Shown: one piece after another, positions 8,875-20,295 of the stretch
Position numbering within the stretch: the stretch's first letter is position 1
Layout of the letters: each line of letters starts with the position of its first letter
Source: Pseudomonas sp. NFR16
GTDB lineage: Bacteria > Pseudomonadota > Gammaproteobacteria > Pseudomonadales > Pseudomonadaceae
Reading direction: 5' to 3'
Assembly: GCF_900108875.1 (NCBI RefSeq)
Contig: NZ_FNYJ01000004.1
Coordinates: 34,681-98,680, forward strand
Length of the DNA stretch: 64,000 nt
Made by a program: the position numbers and the translations under genes
The notes under the pieces: generated by a model
The model's database searches: none
Told to the model about the DNA's origin: nothing
What the model saw: the letters and a program-made list of their open reading frames with translations, nothing else

Positions 8875-9035
8875 TGCGACAGTCTGGCCTTATTGTGGGT
8901 AGCTGGATTGGCAGCGCAAATGTGTCGACCGGGGCAAACGCCCTTCATCGCCCCCGGCCCATGAGCGGGCGGAGCGACGCAACGTAATAGTTATTCAAAA
9001 AAAGACGGTTGCCCATCACACCAAAGTGTCAGAGC

Positions 9036-9051
9036 GGGTACAAATATACCC
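9036..9051. promoter_or_regulatory. Inverted repeat GGGTA-N6-TACCC
   Basis: This perfect 5-base inverted repeat (GGGTACAAATATACCC) lies about 165 bases before the kinase start. The arms are like those at 2193-2218 but the spacing differs. It is a candidate operator, with weak support. Confidence 0.3.
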
Positions 9052-9137
9052 AGATAATCCTGATCGAGACAGATTATCGAAGCGCTGACTCCCAATCCTG
9101 AACGGCTGTGCTCCATTCTTTTTCCGCCCCAAATAGA

Positions 9138-9167
9138 ACAGGCCCCGACGCGAGCGTCGGGGCCTGT
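9138..9167 (-). terminator. Terminator hairpin after BON-protein gene
   Basis: The stem ACAGGCCCCGACG pairs with CGTCGGGGCCTGT around a four-base loop. On the minus strand it is followed by TCTATTT, a weak U-run. It lies about 100 bases past the BON-protein stop. Confidence 0.65.
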
Positions 9168-9268
9168 AATGGCCACATCCTTATGGCCTTCGCATGAACC
9201 TTCAATCGATCAACCGGCGGCCTCCCTGGCCGTCAATCGCTCGTTCTTTCGGTTCCGTCGAATCGGTA

Positions 9269-9619
9269 TTACTCAGCTTTCAGGCCGTCAGCCGAAACAG
9301 CTTTCACGCCTTTGATTTTCTTGGTGATCGCAACTGCGGTTGTTTTCTGCGCTTCAGTGATCGCGACGGTCGACGACAGGGAAACCACGCCTTTGTTGGT
9401 TTCAACCTTGATGTCGGAGCCTGGGATGCCCTTCTCGGTCAGCAGGTCGGATTTGACCTTGGTGGTGATCCAGGTGTCAGAAGTAGCCTCTTTGGTTTTG
9501 GCAACTTCACCTGCGGCTACCATCATTGGAGCCTGAGTAGAGGTTTGAGCCATGGCTACGTTAGCCATAGTCAGCGTCAGAGCAGTGGCAGTAGCGGCAG
9601 CGATAGCGAACTTCTTCAT
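9269..9619 (-). CDS. Secreted BON-domain protein
   Basis: The 116-residue protein starts at the ATG at 9619 with GGAG seven bases before it. It has a classic signal peptide (MKKFAIAAATATALTLTMAN, cleavage near AMA-QT). A single BON domain follows at about 45-112 (TWITTKVKSDLLTEKGIPGS, then GVVSLSSTV). BON domains bind membranes or lipids and occur in osmotic-stress proteins such as OsmY, so a periplasmic stress role is likely. A strong sigma-54 promoter match precedes it. Many pseudomonads carry a similar short single-BON protein; its exact role is unknown. Confidence 0.88.
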   Translation of the reverse strand: MKKFAIAAATATALTLTMANVAMAQTSTQAPMMVAAGEVAKTKEATSDTWITTKVKSDLLTEKGIPGSDIKVETNKGVVSLSSTVAITEAQKTTAVAITKKIKGVKAVSADGLKAE

Positions 9620-9683
9620 ACGAGTAACTCCTGTTTTTCTCAAAATCTGCGCCAACGTCGTTGGTTGCAGGGTTACTGGTATA

Positions 9684-9702
9684 TCGCAAGCGGTGTGCCA
9701 AA
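9684..9702 (-). promoter_or_regulatory. Sigma-54 (RpoN) promoter for BON-protein gene
   Basis: On the minus strand the sequence reads TTGGCACACCGCTTGC. This fits the -24/-12 consensus TGGCAC-N5-TTGC, with the invariant GG and GC exactly ten bases apart. The start site would be near 9674, leaving a leader of about 55 bases before the ATG. Which enhancer-binding protein acts here is unknown. Confidence 0.7.
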
Positions 9703-9868
9703 CTTATCCAACGCAGTTTTTTCATTAAAATCAATGAGTTATAAACAATAGCTGAATGATGCATCGTGCAGATTGCCCGTTTACGGAAAGTTCCGCTTGC
9801 AACTTGCATGTTCTGAACGTATTCACAGCCCCCTGAAGCGCGCAACTTATTAATTGCACACGAAAAAA

Positions 9869-9888
9869 AAGAGCCCCGAAGGGCTCTT
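9869..9888 (-). terminator. Intrinsic terminator of the rpsO-pnp operon
   Basis: The stem GAGCCC-CGAA-GGGCTC is flanked by A-runs and T-runs. On the minus strand it is followed by eight T residues, 25 bases past the pnp stop. It is a strong Rho-independent terminator. Confidence 0.92.
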
Positions 9889-9911
9889 TCTCTGTAGCGA
9901 GGCGGGGACGC

Positions 9912-12017
9912 TTAAACGCCCGACGCCTTGGCAGCTGCAACGTCTTTGATCGACAGCTTGATACGGCCGCGGTTGTCCACGTCCAGTACCAGCACTTCGA
10001 CTTCCTGACCTTCTTTCAGCACATCGGTGACCTTCTCGACGCGAGCGTCGCTCAGCATGGAGATGTGTACCAGACCGTCCTTGCCAGGCAGGATGTTGAC
10101 GAACGCGCCGAAGTCGACGATGCGCTCAACCTTACCGACATAGATCTTGCCGATTTCAGCTTCTGCGGTGATGCCCAGAACGCGCTGACGCGCTGCCTCA
10201 GCGGCTTCCTTGGTTTCGCCGAAGATCTTGATCGAGCCGTCGTCTTCGATATCGATCGACGCCTTGGTCTCTTCACAGATGGCACGAATGGTCGCGCCGC
10301 CTTTGCCGATGACGTCACGGATCTTGTCGGTGTCGATCTTCATCGCGATCATGGTCGGCGCGTTTTCCGACAGCTCGGTGCGCGACTGACCGATGATCTG
10401 GTTCATCTGACCAAGAATGTTCAGGCGAGCTTCCAGGGCCTGGCCCAGGGCGATCTCCATGATTTCTTCGGTGATGCCCTTGATCTTGATGTCCATCTGC
10501 AGCGCGGTGACGCCCTTGGCGGTACCGGCCACTTTGAAGTCCATGTCGCCGAGGTGGTCTTCATCACCCAGGATGTCGGTCAGAACGGCGAACTTCTCGC
10601 CTTCCTTGACCAAGCCCATGGCGATACCGGCAACCGGCGCCTTCATCGGCACACCAGCGTCCATCAGCGCCAGGGAAGCGCCGCAGACCGAGGCCATGGA
10701 GCTGGAACCGTTGGACTCAGTGATTTCCGACACCACGCGGATGGTGTAAGGGAACGCATCGGCCGGCGGCAGCATGGCCTGAACCGAGCGACGAGCCAGA
10801 CGGCCGTGGCCGATTTCGCGACGACCAGCGCCACCCATGCGACCACACTCGCCCACCGAGAACGGAGGGAAGTTGTAGTGCAGCATGAACGGGTCTTTCT
10901 TTTCGCCTTCGAGGGTGTCGAGCAGTTGTGCATCACGCGCAGTACCCAGCGTCGCCACGACCAGCGCCTGAGTTTCACCACGGGTGAACAGTGCCGAACC
11001 GTGAGTCTTGGGCAGAACACCGACTTCGATGTTCAGAGGACGTACGGTGCGGGTGTCGCGGCCGTCGATACGTGGCTTGCCGTTGACGATGTTTTCGCGA
11101 ACGGTGCGGTATTCGATTTCACCGAATGCAGCTTTGACTTCCGAAGCAGACGGGCTGCCTTCTTCAACGGCCAGCTTGGCAACGACTTGATCCTTCAGCT
11201 CGCCCAGGCGCGCATAGCGGTCGGCCTTGACGGTGATGGTGTAAGCCTCGGAGATGGCTGCGCCGAACTCGGAGCGGATGGCGCCCAGCAGGTCGGTGGC
11301 TTCAGCCTTCGGAGCCCAGGTCCAGGTCGGCTTGGCAGCTTCGGCGGCGAGTTCCTTGACGGCTTTGATGACCGCCTGGAATTCGTCGTGAGCGAACAGA
11401 ACAGCGCCCAGCATCTGGTCTTCGGTGAGCTCTTTGGCTTCGGATTCAACCATCAGTACCGCTTCTTCGGTACCGGCAACGACCATGTCCAGGCTCGATG
11501 CTTTCAGTTGCTCGTAAGTCGGGTTCAGCAGGTAACCGGTGCTTTCGTGGAAAGCAACGCGCGCGGCGCCGATCGGGCCGTCGAACGGAATGCCGGAGAT
11601 CGCCAGGGCAGCCGAGGTACCGATCATCGAAGCGATGTCCGGATCTGTTTTCTTGCTGGTGGAAACGACGGTGCAGACAACCTGCACTTCGTTCATGAAG
11701 CCTTCGGGAAACAGTGGGCGGATCGGACGGTCGATCAGACGCGAGGTCAGGGTTTCTTTCTCGGAAGGACGGCCTTCACGCTTGAAGAAACCGCCGGGGA
11801 TCTTGCCGGCAGCGTAGGTTTTTTCTTGGTAGTGAACGGACAGCGGGAAGAAGCCCTTGCCAGCGTCTGCCTGTTTGGCGCCGACCACAGTCACGAGTAC
11901 GGTGACGTCGTCGTCAACGGTGACCAATACTGCACCAGAGGCTTGACGGGCGATGCGGCCTGTCTCCAGGGTTACGGTCGATTGACCGAATTGAAACTTC
12001 TTGATTACCGGGTTCAC
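9912..12017 (-). CDS. pnp: Polynucleotide phosphorylase
   Basis: This 701-residue 3'-5' exoribonuclease uses phosphate to degrade RNA and is a core degradosome part. Two RNase PH domains (about 10-230 and 325-545) are followed by a KH domain (about 555-615, [20 protein letters not shown]) and an S1 domain (about 620-692). The length is normal for the family. The start is the GTG at 12017, preceded by TAGGAAACC. It follows rpsO in the usual order. In enterobacteria the leader is cut by RNase III and autoregulated; a hairpin-rich 174-base spacer is also present here. Confidence 0.98.
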   Translation of the reverse strand: MNPVIKKFQFGQSTVTLETGRIARQASGAVLVTVDDDVTVLVTVVGAKQADAGKGFFPLSVHYQEKTYAAGKIPGGFFKREGRPSEKETLTSRLIDRPIRPLFPEGFMNEVQVVCTVVSTSKKTDPDIASMIGTSAALAISGIPFDGPIGAARVAFHESTGYLLNPTYEQLKASSLDMVVAGTEEAVLMVESEAKELTEDQMLGAVLFAHDEFQAVIKAVKELAAEAAKPTWTWAPKAEATDLLGAIRSEFGAAISEAYTITVKADRYARLGELKDQVVAKLAVEEGSPSASEVKAAFGEIEYRTVRENIVNGKPRIDGRDTRTVRPLNIEVGVLPKTHGSALFTRGETQALVVATLGTARDAQLLDTLEGEKKDPFMLHYNFPPFSVGECGRMGGAGRREIGHGRLARRSVQAMLPPADAFPYTIRVVSEITESNGSSSMASVCGASLALMDAGVPMKAPVAGIAMGLVKEGEKFAVLTDILGDEDHLGDMDFKVAGTAKGVTALQMDIKIKGITEEIMEIALGQALEARLNILGQMNQIIGQSRTELSENAPTMIAMKIDTDKIRDVIGKGGATIRAICEETKASIDIEDDGSIKIFGETKEAAEAARQRVLGITAEAEIGKIYVGKVERIVDFGAFVNILPGKDGLVHISMLSDARVEKVTDVLKEGQEVEVLVLDVDNRGRIKLSIKDVAAAKASGV

Positions 12018-12117
12018 GGTTTCCTACCTTCTTTGTGGCTCTTGGGGGAACTGGTTTCTTGCGAATTCTTGGGCAGCGAGGGAATCGGACCCTTCGGCAG
12101 TCCAGATAAAACTAGAG

Positions 12118-12136
12118 GCTGGGAGCCCGCCAGCCC
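12118..12136 (-). terminator. Hairpin between rpsO and pnp
   Basis: The stem GGCTGG pairs with CCAGCC around a seven-base loop, and the minus strand continues TCTAGTTTTATC. It may partly terminate rpsO transcripts or be part of the structured pnp leader. Confidence 0.5.
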
Positions 12137-12191
12137 ACCGGTACGAAACCTGCGGGACGTGACGAACAACCAACCTCTTGCAACGTCGTTA

Positions 12192-12461
12192 TTAGCGACG
12201 CAGACCCAGACGACCGATCAGGGCGCTGTAACGGCTAACGTCCTTACCTTTCAGGTAATCCAGCAGCTTGCGACGCTGGTTTACCATACGGATCAGACCA
12301 CGACGGGAATGGTGGTCCTTACCGTTGGCCTTGAAGTGGCCTTGCAGTTTGTTGATGTTGGCGGTCAGCAGTGCAACTTGCACTTCTGGCGAGCCAGTGT
12401 CACCAACAGCTTGCTGGTAGTCGGTTACGATCTGAGCTTTTTCTTCAACGCTGAGTGCCAT
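12192..12461 (-). CDS. rpsO: 30S ribosomal protein S15
   Basis: The 89-residue protein is a full-length S15, which binds 16S rRNA early in assembly of the small-subunit platform. The family sequence is clear throughout ([20 protein letters not shown] and the LLDYLKG region). Its start ATG at 12461 has AAGGAA before it. A perfect stem-loop just upstream (12482-12504) is a candidate for the autoregulatory structure that S15 uses in other bacteria. It stands between truB and pnp as in most gammaproteobacteria. Confidence 0.98.
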   Translation of the reverse strand: MALSVEEKAQIVTDYQQAVGDTGSPEVQVALLTANINKLQGHFKANGKDHHSRRGLIRMVNQRRKLLDYLKGKDVSRYSALIGRLGLRR

Positions 12462-12481
12462 GTGGGCATTCCTTATATCAG

Positions 12482-12504
12482 GAAACCGTCAAAGCAACGG
12501 TTTC
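12482..12504 (-). promoter_or_regulatory. Stem-loop in the rpsO leader
   Basis: GAAACCGT pairs perfectly with ACGGTTTC around a seven-base loop, about 20 bases before the start codon and next to the ribosome-binding site. S15 is known to repress its own translation through leader RNA structures in several bacteria. This hairpin is a candidate, by position only. Confidence 0.45.
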
Positions 12505-12611
12505 AACAGGCCGAGAGCAGACTCTCGTATTAAAAAGTGAGGAGTGACCATGCCTGTTGACAGCCACCCTCGTACCGCCGTGCCAGGACAACCCTGACTC
12601 GACGGGTTCGG

Positions 12612-13529
12612 TCACTCTGACCGAATCAGCCGACGCGGCGCAATACGCCCGTCTTCGCTCACTTCACCGATCCCGATGAAGCGTCCTTCATGATCCTGCA
12701 CCCGTACCATGCCGAACTTCGGCGCATCCGGGGCTCTGACTGGCTGACCGTGCAACCAGTAAAACGAACTGTGCTCGGAAAACTGCAACAGAGGCCAGTC
12801 CAACAGGCCGCTGTCCGATGGCATCAGGAAGCGATCGACTGCTTCGTTGCCGCCTTCGGCGTGTACCGCTTCAAGCTCTTCCAGCGTGACCGTCTGGGCC
12901 AGCGTGAAAGGCCCGGCCTGCGTGCGACGCAGCTCGGCGACATACGCACCACAGCCCAGCTTCTCACCGATATCTTCCACGAGGGTGCGGATATAGGTGC
13001 CTTTGCTGCAGTCGACAGCCAGACGCGCGCTCTCGCCTTCACACGCCAATAATTCCAGGCGCGCAATAGTAACAGAACGCGCTTCGCGCTCCACCACTTC
13101 CCCTGCTCGAGCCAACTTGTACAACGGTTGACCATCACGCTTGAGGGCGGAGTACATCGGCGGTATCTGACTGATATTTCCGCGAAAATCCGGGAGTACC
13201 GCTTCGATATCCGAGCGACCAACGGTCACCGGCCGCGTCTGCAAAACCTCACCTTCGGCGTCAGCCGTGGTGGTGGTCTTGCCCAGCTGCATCAGGGTCT
13301 CGTAGCCCTTGTCGGAGTCGAGCAGATACTGGGAGAACTTGGTCGCTTCGCCGAAGCACAGCGGCAGCACGCCGGTCGCCAATGGATCGAGGCTGCCGGT
13401 GTGGCCAGCCTTTTCTGCATTGAGCAGCCAGCGCACCTTTTGCAAAGCCGCATTGGAAGTGAAACCCAGCGGCTTGTCGAGCAGGATGATGCCGCTGACA
13501 TTGCGGCGGATGCGCTTGACCTGAGCCAC
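12612..13529 (-). CDS. truB: tRNA pseudouridine-55 synthase
   Basis: The 305-residue enzyme makes pseudouridine at position 55 of the T loop in tRNAs. The catalytic aspartate is in [12 protein letters not shown]. The C-terminus carries a PUA-like RNA-binding domain (about 230-305). I chose the GTG at 13529 because GGAGTAAC lies just before it and the product then begins [12 protein letters not shown] as in relatives. An ATG seven codons earlier lies inside rbfA. The gap to rbfA is 4 bases, so the genes are coupled. Confidence 0.96.
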   Translation of the reverse strand: MAQVKRIRRNVSGIILLDKPLGFTSNAALQKVRWLLNAEKAGHTGSLDPLATGVLPLCFGEATKFSQYLLDSDKGYETLMQLGKTTTTADAEGEVLQTRPVTVGRSDIEAVLPDFRGNISQIPPMYSALKRDGQPLYKLARAGEVVEREARSVTIARLELLACEGESARLAVDCSKGTYIRTLVEDIGEKLGCGAYVAELRRTQAGPFTLAQTVTLEELEAVHAEGGNEAVDRFLMPSDSGLLDWPLLQFSEHSSFYWLHGQPVRAPDAPKFGMVRVQDHEGRFIGIGEVSEDGRIAPRRLIRSE

Positions 13530-13533
13530 GCCG

Positions 13534-13932
13534 TTACTCCTCCGAGCCATCTTTGGCCGCCGGCTCGTGCTGACCGTCTTCAGCCACTGCGCGCTCGATC
13601 AGCGCCGACAGATGCGCGCCACGGGCAACACTTTCGTCGTAGTGGAAATGCAACTGCGGAACGCTGCGCAACTTCATCTCGCGGGCCAGCTGCATGCGCA
13701 GGAAACCTGCGGCAGAGTTCAGCGCCTTGATCGACTGAGCGATCTCTTCGGCAGTGTCCTGCCCCATCACGGTGATGAAGATCTTGGCATGACCGACGTC
13801 ACGGCTGACGTCGACTGCGGTGATGGTGACCAGGCCGACGCGCGGATCCTTGATCTCACGACGGATCAGCTGTGCCAGCTCGCGCTGCATCTGATCGCCG
13901 ATACGTTGGGTACGGCTGTATTCTTTTGCCAT
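13534..13932 (-). CDS. rbfA: Ribosome-binding factor A
   Basis: The 132-residue KH-fold protein helps mature the 5' end of 16S rRNA and is needed in the cold. Family segments are clear ([33 protein letters not shown]). It lies between infB and truB in the standard nusA operon order. Confidence 0.97.
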   Translation of the reverse strand: MAKEYSRTQRIGDQMQRELAQLIRREIKDPRVGLVTITAVDVSRDVGHAKIFITVMGQDTAEEIAQSIKALNSAAGFLRMQLAREMKLRSVPQLHFHYDESVARGAHLSALIERAVAEDGQHEPAAKDGSEE

Positions 13933-13986
13933 GTCTTGTTACCTGTCACTGACCTGCAGCAAAAGCTGCAGAGTCTGAAAGCGGCA

Positions 13987-14020
13987 AACGCCCGGCCTGG
14001 CAGAAGCCGGACCGGGCGTT
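13987..14020 (-). other. Hairpin between infB and rbfA
   Basis: AACGCCCGG pairs with CCGGGCGTT, and inner bases can pair further. No T-run follows on the minus strand, so it is more likely an RNA processing or stability element than a terminator. Confidence 0.45.
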
Positions 14021-14090
14021 GCGTTTAGAGTCCATGACAGACGCCGGGCATTTGCATGCGGCGACTGCCATGACTCCTGAAGCTCGCGAT

Positions 14091-16625
14091 TCAGAGGCTG
14101 CGAGCCACTTGGACCTTCTCGAACACTTCGATCTTGTCGCCGACCTTGACGTCGTTGTAGCTCTTGACGCCGATACCGCATTCCATGCCGGCACGCACTT
14201 CGGAAGCGTCATCCTTGAAGCGACGCAGGGATTCCAGCTCGCCTTCGAAGATAACGATGTCTTCGCGCAGTACGCGGATCGGACGATTACGGTACACAAC
14301 GCCTTCGATGACCATGCAACCGGCGATCGCACCGAATTTCGGCGAACGGAATACGTCGCGAACTTCGGCGATACCCAGGATATTCTCCCGGACGTCGCTG
14401 CCAAGCATACCGGTGAGGGCTTTCTTGACGTCTTCGATGATGTCGTAGATGACGTTGTAGTAACGCATGTCCAGACCTTCCTGCTCGACGATCTTGCGAG
14501 CGCCGGCATCGGCACGCACGTTGAAGCCGAACAGTACAGCGTTGGAAGCCAGCGCCAGGTTGGCGTCGCTTTCGGTGATACCACCGACGCCGCCGCCCAC
14601 TACACGCACTTGTACTTCGTCGTTGCCCAGGCCATTCAAAGCGCCCTGCAATGCTTCCAGAGAACCGCGGACGTCGGATTTGAGGACGATGTTGAGCGTC
14701 TTCTTCTCTTCCTGACCCATGTTCTCGAAGATGTTTTCCAGCTTGCCGGCGTGAGCACGGGCCAGCTTGACTTCGCGGAACTTGCCTTGACGGAACAGAG
14801 CCACTTCACGGGCTTTCTTCTCGTCGGCAACCACGCTCATCTCGTCGCCGGCATCCGGCGTACCGTCCAGGCCGAGGATCTCGACAGGGATGGATGGACC
14901 GGCTTCCTTAATCGGCTTGCCGTTCTCGTCGAGCATGGCGCGAACGCGACCGTAGTTCGATCCGACCAGTACCATGTCGCCCTGACGCAGCGTACCGTCC
15001 TGAACCAGAACAGTGGCGACCGGGCCGCGGCCCTTGTCCAGACGCGATTCGACGACGACACCACGACCCGGGGCCGATGGCGTGGCAACCAGTTCAAGCA
15101 CTTCGGCCTGCAGCAGAACCGCTTCGAGCAGCTCGTCGACACCGGTACCGACCTTGGCCGATACAGGGACGAACGGAGTATCGCCACCCCAGTCTTCCGA
15201 CGTCACGCCGTGAACCGAAAGCTCACTGCGGATGCGGTCCATGTCAGCGCCCGGCTTGTCGATCTTGTTGACCGCGACCACCAGCGGAACACCGGCAGCC
15301 TGTGCGTGCTGCACGGCTTCGATGGTCTGCGGCATGACGCCGTCATCAGCTGCGACAACCAGAATCACGATGTCGGTTGCCTTCGCACCACGAGCACGCA
15401 TTGCGGTAAACGCAGCGTGACCCGGGGTGTCGAGGAAGGTCACCATGCCGCGATCGGTTTCCACGTGATACGCGCCGATGTGCTGGGTGATACCACCGGC
15501 TTCGCCAGCGGCAACCTTGGCACGACGGATGTAGTCGAGCAGCGAGGTCTTACCATGGTCAACGTGACCCATGACAGTAACGACCGGCGCACGAGGAACG
15601 GTTTCACCTTCGAACTTCAGGGATTCTGCCAGGGAATCTTCCAGGGCGGTGTCGCTGACCAGGGTCACTTTGTGGCCCAGTTCTTCAGCGACCAGCTGGG
15701 CAGTTTCCTGATCCAGTACCTGGTTGATGGTGGCCGGGGTGCCCAGCTTGAACATGAACTTGATGATTTCAGCGGCCTTGACCGACATCTGCTGGGCCAG
15801 ATCGCCCACCGTGATGGTCTCGCCGATCTTCACTTCACGAACCACAGGACCGGTAGGGTTCTGGAAACCGTGAGCGTTGCGTTTCTTCAGCTTGGCCTTG
15901 CCGCGACCGCCGCGACGGAAGCCATCGCTTTCTTCGTCGGTAGTACGTGGGGCAACGCGTGGCGCCGGCGCCTTTTCCTTGACCGAAGCGCGATGAGGCG
16001 CATTCTTGCGCTCGCCATCACCACCACCGCCGCGACGATTGTTGTCGTCGTTGCGTGGCTTGTCAGGACGACGCTGTTCGTCCTTCTTGCGCTCGGCAAC
16101 CGGAGCCGGTGCAGCGACCGGAGCTTCCTGCACAGGCTCGGCGGCGACCTGAGGCGCTGGCTCGGACTGAGCCGGCGCAGCAACCGCTTCCGATGCTTGC
16201 GGAGCAGGCGCAGGCTGACGGCGCGCTTCTTCTTCGGCACGCTGACGGGCTTCTTCTTCAGCCTTTTGACGAGCGGCGTTTTCTACCGCACGACGTTCTT
16301 CCTGCTCGCGCTTGCGCTCGGCTTCGATCTCTTCCGGGCTGCGCTGTACGAAGACTTTCTTTTTGCGCACTTCAACGCTGATGCTCTTGCTGCCAGCAAC
16401 GCGCAGAGTACTGGTGGTTTTACGCTGCAAAGTGATCTTGCGCGGTTCTTCCACTTTAGCCTTGTGGCCGCTTTTCAGGTGCGTCAACAGGGCTTGTTTT
16501 TCGTTATCGGTCACAACTTGCTCGGCGGCGGTGTGCGGCAGACCTGCCTCACGCATCTGCTGTAACAGGCGCTCTACCGGTGTGTCGACCGTTTTGGCCA
16601 GTTCTTTCACCGTGACTTGCGTCAT
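14091..16625 (-). CDS. infB: Translation initiation factor IF-2
   Basis: This 844-residue GTPase brings initiator fMet-tRNA to the 30S subunit. The N-terminus has the IF2-N helix-turn domain ([20 protein letters not shown]). A long charged and Ala/Pro-rich linker follows, then the G domain with [13 protein letters not shown] and NKIDKP, and domains II-IV. The length is typical for Pseudomonas. The gene follows nusA by 27 bases. Internal in-frame starts that yield a shorter IF2 form in E. coli were not assessed. Confidence 0.98.
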   Translation of the reverse strand: MTQVTVKELAKTVDTPVERLLQQMREAGLPHTAAEQVVTDNEKQALLTHLKSGHKAKVEEPRKITLQRKTTSTLRVAGSKSISVEVRKKKVFVQRSPEEIEAERKREQEERRAVENAARQKAEEEARQRAEEEARRQPAPAPQASEAVAAPAQSEPAPQVAAEPVQEAPVAAPAPVAERKKDEQRRPDKPRNDDNNRRGGGGDGERKNAPHRASVKEKAPAPRVAPRTTDEESDGFRRGGRGKAKLKKRNAHGFQNPTGPVVREVKIGETITVGDLAQQMSVKAAEIIKFMFKLGTPATINQVLDQETAQLVAEELGHKVTLVSDTALEDSLAESLKFEGETVPRAPVVTVMGHVDHGKTSLLDYIRRAKVAAGEAGGITQHIGAYHVETDRGMVTFLDTPGHAAFTAMRARGAKATDIVILVVAADDGVMPQTIEAVQHAQAAGVPLVVAVNKIDKPGADMDRIRSELSVHGVTSEDWGGDTPFVPVSAKVGTGVDELLEAVLLQAEVLELVATPSAPGRGVVVESRLDKGRGPVATVLVQDGTLRQGDMVLVGSNYGRVRAMLDENGKPIKEAGPSIPVEILGLDGTPDAGDEMSVVADEKKAREVALFRQGKFREVKLARAHAGKLENIFENMGQEEKKTLNIVLKSDVRGSLEALQGALNGLGNDEVQVRVVGGGVGGITESDANLALASNAVLFGFNVRADAGARKIVEQEGLDMRYYNVIYDIIEDVKKALTGMLGSDVRENILGIAEVRDVFRSPKFGAIAGCMVIEGVVYRNRPIRVLREDIVIFEGELESLRRFKDDASEVRAGMECGIGVKSYNDVKVGDKIEVFEKVQVARSL

Positions 16626-16652
16626 GCACTTCTCTCCTCAGGCCGCATTTAC

Positions 16653-18134
16653 TTACTCGAACCAATGGGCTCGGGCGGCCATGATCAACTTGCCGGCACG
16701 ATCATCGTCAATGCCGTCGATGTCGAGCAGATCGTCAATAGACTGCTCGGCCAGGTCTTCGCGGGTAATTACGCCGCGCACCGCCAGTTCCATCGCCAAA
16801 TCCTTGTCCATACCCTCAAGCGAGAGCAGGTCTTCGGCCGGATGGGCGTCTGCCAGCTTTTCCTCAGTAGCGATGGCTTTAGTCAACAAGCGATCCTTGG
16901 CACGAGCACGAAGCTCGTTGACGATGTCTTCGTCAAAGCCGTCGATGTTGAGCATTTCTTCCAACGGTACGTAGGCAATCTCTTCCAGGCTGGTGAAGCC
17001 TTCGTCTACCAGCACCTGAGCGAGTTCTTCGTCGACTTCCAGCTCGTCGATGAAGTTGCGCAGGATGTCGCCAGTTTCCGCTTGCTGCTTGGCCTGGATG
17101 TCCGATTCGGTCATTACGTTCAGGGTCCAGCCAGTCAACTGACTCGCCAGGCGCACATTCTGACCACCGCGGCCAATCGCCTGGGCCAGATTGTCCGCGC
17201 CGACAGCGATGTCCATGGCATGGGCGTCTTCATCAACGATGATCGCTGCCACTTCGGCAGGCGACATGGCGTTGATGACGAACTGTGCAGGGTTGTCGTC
17301 CCACAGCACGATATCCACACGCTCGCCGCCCAGTTCGCCGGAAACTGCCTGGACACGCGAACCGCGCATGCCGATGCAGGCGCCTTGCGGGTCGATGCGT
17401 TTGTCCTTGGAGCGAACTGCGATTTTTGCACGCGAACCAGGATCACGAGAGGCAGCCATCACCTCGATGAGACCTTCGGCAATTTCCGGAACTTCAATCC
17501 GGAACAGCTCGATCAGCATCTCTGGCGCAGTACGCGACAGGATCAGCTGAGGACCGCGGTTTTCAGTGCGGATCTCTTTGAGCAATGCACGAACGCGAAC
17601 ACCCACACGGAAAGTCTCCCGCGAAATGATGTCTTCACGCGCCAGCAGAGCCTCGGCATTGTTGCCCAAGTCGACGATGACATTGTCTCGTGTAACTTTT
17701 TTAACAGTGCCGGAAATGATTTCGCCAAGGCGCTCACGATAAGCGTCAACCACCTGAGCGCGTTCGGCTTCGCGAACTTTCTGCACAATGACTTGCTTGG
17801 CAGTCTGGGCAGCGATACGACCGAACTCGATGGACTCGATCTTTTCTTCTACTACATCACCGACCTTGGCGCCGGGATGAGTCTCGGCGACCTTGCTCGG
17901 CCACGTTTCGATAGCCGGATCGTCGAGATCGTCTTCCTCAACGACAGTCCAGCGACGGAAAGTCTCATATGCACCCGTGTGGCGGTTGATTTCCACACGC
18001 AGGTCAACTTCGTCTTCGAAACGCTTTTTAGTGGCCGTAGCCAGAGCTATTTCCAGCGCTTCAAAAATCACACCGGCCGGTACGCCCTTTTCATTGGATA
18101 CCGACTCAACAACCAGCAGTACTTCTTTGCTCAT
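16653..18134 (-). CDS. nusA: Transcription termination/antitermination factor NusA
   Basis: The 493-residue RNA polymerase partner has an N-terminal polymerase-binding domain (1-125), S1 (about 135-200), two KH domains (about 230-345, with [20 protein letters not shown]) and two C-terminal acidic repeats (about 365-425 and 440-490). The start at 18134 gives the conserved [15 protein letters not shown] opening. NusA acts in pausing and termination and may act on the terminators upstream of rimP. Confidence 0.98.
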   Translation of the reverse strand: MSKEVLLVVESVSNEKGVPAGVIFEALEIALATATKKRFEDEVDLRVEINRHTGAYETFRRWTVVEEDDLDDPAIETWPSKVAETHPGAKVGDVVEEKIESIEFGRIAAQTAKQVIVQKVREAERAQVVDAYRERLGEIISGTVKKVTRDNVIVDLGNNAEALLAREDIISRETFRVGVRVRALLKEIRTENRGPQLILSRTAPEMLIELFRIEVPEIAEGLIEVMAASRDPGSRAKIAVRSKDKRIDPQGACIGMRGSRVQAVSGELGGERVDIVLWDDNPAQFVINAMSPAEVAAIIVDEDAHAMDIAVGADNLAQAIGRGGQNVRLASQLTGWTLNVMTESDIQAKQQAETGDILRNFIDELEVDEELAQVLVDEGFTSLEEIAYVPLEEMLNIDGFDEDIVNELRARAKDRLLTKAIATEEKLADAHPAEDLLSLEGMDKDLAMELAVRGVITREDLAEQSIDDLLDIDGIDDDRAGKLIMAARAHWFE

Positions 18135-18193
18135 CGTACGCCTCGCCTTTCGCAAGCCATTGGATCCGCGGGATCCGCAGTATCTGGCACGTC

Positions 18194-18652
18194 TCAGTCA
18201 AACGTGGGAATAATGTTGGCCTTGTCGATCAGATCGATCGGCAACAGGTATTCGTGATCATCCACTTGCACCACGACATCCTGCTCCTCCACCCCGCGGA
18301 GAAGGCCTTGAAAGTTGCGTCGACCGTCGAAGGGCGAGCGCAGCTTTATCTTCACTTGTTCCCCGGCAAAGGCTGCAAACTGCTCGATCGTGAACAGCGG
18401 GCGTTCCATGCCAGGAGAAGAAACTTCGAGCGTATATTCGGAGCTGATCGGATCTTCTACGTCCAGAACACCGCTGATCTGGCGGCTGACGATGGCGCAA
18501 TCGTCCACCAGCACACCGCCCTCTTTATCGATATAAACGCGCAACATTGAGTGACGACCCTGGGCCGAAAACTCGATACCCCAGCATTCATAGCCAAGGG
18601 CCACGACCACCGGGGCCAGCAAGGCCTGCAACTGTTCTAGCTTGCTCGACAC
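18194..18652 (-). CDS. rimP: Ribosome maturation factor RimP
   Basis: The 152-residue protein is needed for 30S maturation. Family segments are [20 protein letters not shown] and [13 protein letters not shown] chose the GTG at 18652 because GAGGGG lies 6 bases before it and the product then has the family length. An upstream in-frame ATG at 18667 has no ribosome-binding site. It is the first protein gene of the nusA operon, behind tRNA-fMet and three terminators. Confidence 0.95.
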   Translation of the reverse strand: MSSKLEQLQALLAPVVVALGYECWGIEFSAQGRHSMLRVYIDKEGGVLVDDCAIVSRQISGVLDVEDPISSEYTLEVSSPGMERPLFTIEQFAAFAGEQVKIKLRSPFDGRRNFQGLLRGVEEQDVVVQVDDHEYLLPIDLIDKANIIPTFD

Positions 18653-18686
18653 CTGAACCCCCTCGTGCATGCTGTGCAAATAAAAA

Positions 18687-18703
18687 ATGGGCAAAGCGCC
18701 CAT
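18687..18703 (-). terminator. Intrinsic terminator 3 upstream of rimP
   Basis: ATGGGC pairs with GCCCAT around five bases, and the minus strand continues TTTTTTATTT. It lies 35 bases before the rimP start. Confidence 0.8.
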
Positions 18704-18710
18704 CATGAAA

Positions 18711-18730
18711 AACGCCGTCAACAGCGGCGT
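18711..18730 (-). terminator. Intrinsic terminator 2 upstream of rimP
   Basis: ACGCCG pairs with CGGCGT around a seven-base loop, followed on the minus strand by a short T-run (GTTTTTC). It is the middle of three in a row. Confidence 0.75.
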
Positions 18731-18753
18731 AATAAAGTGTCCAGCTAACAAAA

Positions 18754-18771
18754 AGCCCCTGAAAAGGGGCT
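18754..18771 (-). terminator. Intrinsic terminator 1 after tRNA-fMet
   Basis: AGCCCC pairs with GGGGCT around TGAAAA, followed on the minus strand by TTTTTG. It lies 10 bases past the end of the tRNA. Confidence 0.85.
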
Positions 18772-18781
18772 CCGCTAAAAC

Positions 18782-18858
<77 letters not shown>

Positions 18859-18926
18859 ACAAAGCTGGGGCGGAAGTATACGACTGATCCCGAATCGGGT
18901 CAATCCGACACATCCACCTACAAGAA

Positions 18927-18944
18927 AGCCCGCTACTGCGGGCT
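18927..18944 (-). terminator. Hairpin between tRNA-Leu and tRNA-fMet
   Basis: AGCCCGC pairs with GCGGGCT around TACT and can extend to CAAGA/TCTTG. On the minus strand it is followed by TTCTTGT. It may separate the two tRNA transcripts. Confidence 0.6.
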
Positions 18945-18955
18945 GTCTTGTTAAT

Positions 18956-19041
18956 TGGTACCGAGAAGGGGACTCGAACCCCTACACCCTATGGGCACAA
19001 CCACCTCAAGGTTGCGTGTCTACCAATTCCACCACCTCGGC
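18956..19041 (-). tRNA. tRNA-Leu (GAG)
   Basis: The 86-base gene has a long variable arm, an anticodon stem CAACC/GGTTG around TTGAGGT (anticodon GAG), and an encoded CCA. It lies just after secG, as in other pseudomonads. Confidence 0.97.
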
Positions 19042-19086
19042 ATTACAACTCTTTTTGCAGTCCCAATAACGACTGCGAATCCCGTG

Positions 19087-20230
<1,144 letters not shown>

Positions 20231-20295
20231 GCTGTACCTCGTCGGTCAAAGTGGGCGCAGATGTTACCCAACAGTTTCAACACTGGCAAGCCGAA

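Larger units (their letters stand above)
8875..9268. other. 394-base spacer between histidine kinase and BON-protein gene
   Basis: It contains the kinase promoter region with an inverted repeat at 9036-9051 and a terminator hairpin for the BON-protein gene at 9138-9167. A 61-codon minus-strand frame at 8991-9176 has no ribosome-binding site and spans the hairpin, so it is not called. Confidence 0.55.

Noticed and set aside
8991-9176. 61-codon minus-strand frame
   Set aside because: No ribosome-binding site and it covers a terminator hairpin and an inverted repeat.
10065-12533. 822-codon open frame antisense to pnp and rpsO
   Set aside because: It spans two sure genes and their spacer, with no ribosome-binding site.
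14019-16565. 848-codon open frame antisense to infB
   Set aside because: The same cause; infB is certain on the other strand.
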